From positions 1 to 50,782 of the forward strand of contig CAJOMF010000025.1 of the NCBI GenBank assembly GCA_905235605.1: a stretch of 50,782 nucleotides of DNA, given 5' to 3'. The stretch comes from an uncultured bacterium (GTDB lineage: Bacteria > UBP6 > UBA1177). Positions 50,189-50,782 of the stretch are shown piece by piece; positions within the stretch are counted from its first letter, which is position 1; every line of letters begins with the position of its first letter. Made by a program: the position numbers and the translations under genes. The notes under the pieces are model-generated. The model was not told the DNA's origin. It was given only the letters and a program-made list of their open reading frames with translations, and ran no database searches.

Positions 50189-50782
50189 GTTGATATTGCA
50201 AAACCAATTCCAGGAACTAATGAAATGCAGTGTTATGACAAAAAATCTCGCGGAATTGTAAAAAAAGTTGTAAAATTTGATAAAAAAATTCATAAATATA
50301 CTTATTTTTTAAATGGAAGTAGAACTTTATTAATTAAAGATAAATTATATATATTAGGAGGAGTTGATAAAGAAAATCAAGTTACAAAAGCAGCATATGT
50401 ATATTTAATAAGAACAAATGAATTATTAACAATGCCTGATATGCTTAAACCTCATGCATATCATGCTGTTGATTTTTTAGATTATTATAAATCAATAGTT
50501 GTTGTAGGTGGAGAAAATATTAGCTCATGTGAATTATTCGATATGAATATAGGAGAATGGAGAGAATTACCAGAAATGAAAATTCCTAGGGCACATTGCG
50601 GAATTTATTTAGATAAAATGAATCATGCAATATATTCATTTTTTGGAATTATTGGAAATATTACAAATAAAAATAATTATACAGATGTTTTAGAATGTTT
50701 AGAATTAAGAAAAATGGCTTTAGGATGGTATAAAATAGATTATAATAATAAGGCTGAAATGAACTTTAAAAGTGGAATTAAC
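50189..50782 (+). CDS. Kelch-repeat protein fragment of eukaryotic type
   Basis: 198 codons without a stop, running off the window end, with no defined start. Kelch features: 'LYILGGVDKENQ', 'SIVVVGGENISSCELFDMN', 'GEWRELPEMKIPRAHCGIYL' (two blades with the GG doublet and spaced Tyr/Trp), then 'NNYTDVLECLELRKMALGWY'. Codon use is extreme (TTA for Leu, AGA for Arg, AAT, ATA, GAA), unlike the rest of the window. The style fits AT-rich protists or anaerobic fungi with BTB-Kelch families. There is no start codon or ribosome site near the join, so it is a fragment of a longer gene. Confidence 0.75.

Noticed and set aside
50189-50782. Bacterial Kelch protein transcribed divergently from obgE
   Set aside because: No start codon or ribosome site follows the join, the base composition changes abruptly, and obgE itself loses essential conserved residues at the same point.

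Overview
Most of the window (1 to about 50,187) is bacterial DNA of medium GC. The Asp-rich 'DSD/DADxDS' lipoprotein linkers, a 'CGNGIVEGDEVCDGG' Myxococcus-type cysteine repeat, a membrane Ser/Thr kinase with WD40 repeats, a DUF6273 lipoprotein and lipid-linked secondary metabolism point to an uncultured Gram-negative of myxococcal/deltaproteobacterial type; this is inference from protein style, not a proven placement. The last ~590 bases are extremely AT-rich and encode Kelch repeats in one open frame that runs off the window. They look eukaryotic (protist- or fungus-like) and are fused head-to-head to a truncated obgE, so the right end is probably a chimeric join.

Layout. 1-7,394 (+): DUF6273 protein translationally coupled to a kinase-WD40 protein, a PncC/CinA-type amidase, a large lipoprotein and an RluA-type pseudouridine synthase. 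7,444-18,494 (+): a type I restriction-modification island in the order half-HsdS, HsdM, small membrane protein, full HsdS, RES-domain protein, AlbA/Schlafen-type regulator, HsdR, YgjP-type metallopeptidase. Its middle part (9.7-13.2 kb) is clearly more AT-rich than its flanks. 18,593-19,849: DUF4143 ATPase. 21,610-22,535 (+): Panacea antitoxin and PemK/MazF-like toxin. 22,612-31,680 (-): an envelope/secreted block with a near-consensus promoter, a duplicated Asp-rich lipoprotein (one copy broken by an in-frame TAG) and a ~1,755-residue papain-like/thrombospondin-3/propeller protein.

The main result is an aryl-polyene-like biosynthesis set on the minus strand, split into three pieces that keep the canonical ape order: ACP, ACP, ApeG-ApeH fusion, ApeI-type dehydratase, ApeJ-type glycosyltransferase, acyltransferase, ApeK-type thioesterase (49,194-44,083), then ApeL (LolA-like) and ApeM (MMPL exporter) (34,682-31,703), then an ApeO-type ketosynthase followed by a low-molecular-weight tyrosine phosphatase (21,474-19,831). 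The gaps are filled by accessory DNA: the 34.7-44.07 kb block (IS110 transposase, DUF2075 helicase-nuclease, DUF3791 protein, frameshifted YhcG-type nuclease, Phd antitoxin with truncated toxin, small repeats, a GNAT, two unknowns) and the 21.5-31.7 kb toxin-antitoxin plus lipoprotein block. Each piece has its own promoter-like sequence with a 16-bp spacer. The ApeP, ApeQ and ApeR counterparts and an aromatic starter enzyme are not seen in the window.

Several loci are decaying: a frameshift at the 3' end of the papain-like gene, the amber stop in the lipoprotein copy, a one-base deletion in the YhcG-type gene, a nine-codon RelE start, and a Vsr-like C-terminal scrap. No rRNA, tRNA or CRISPR array was recognised.
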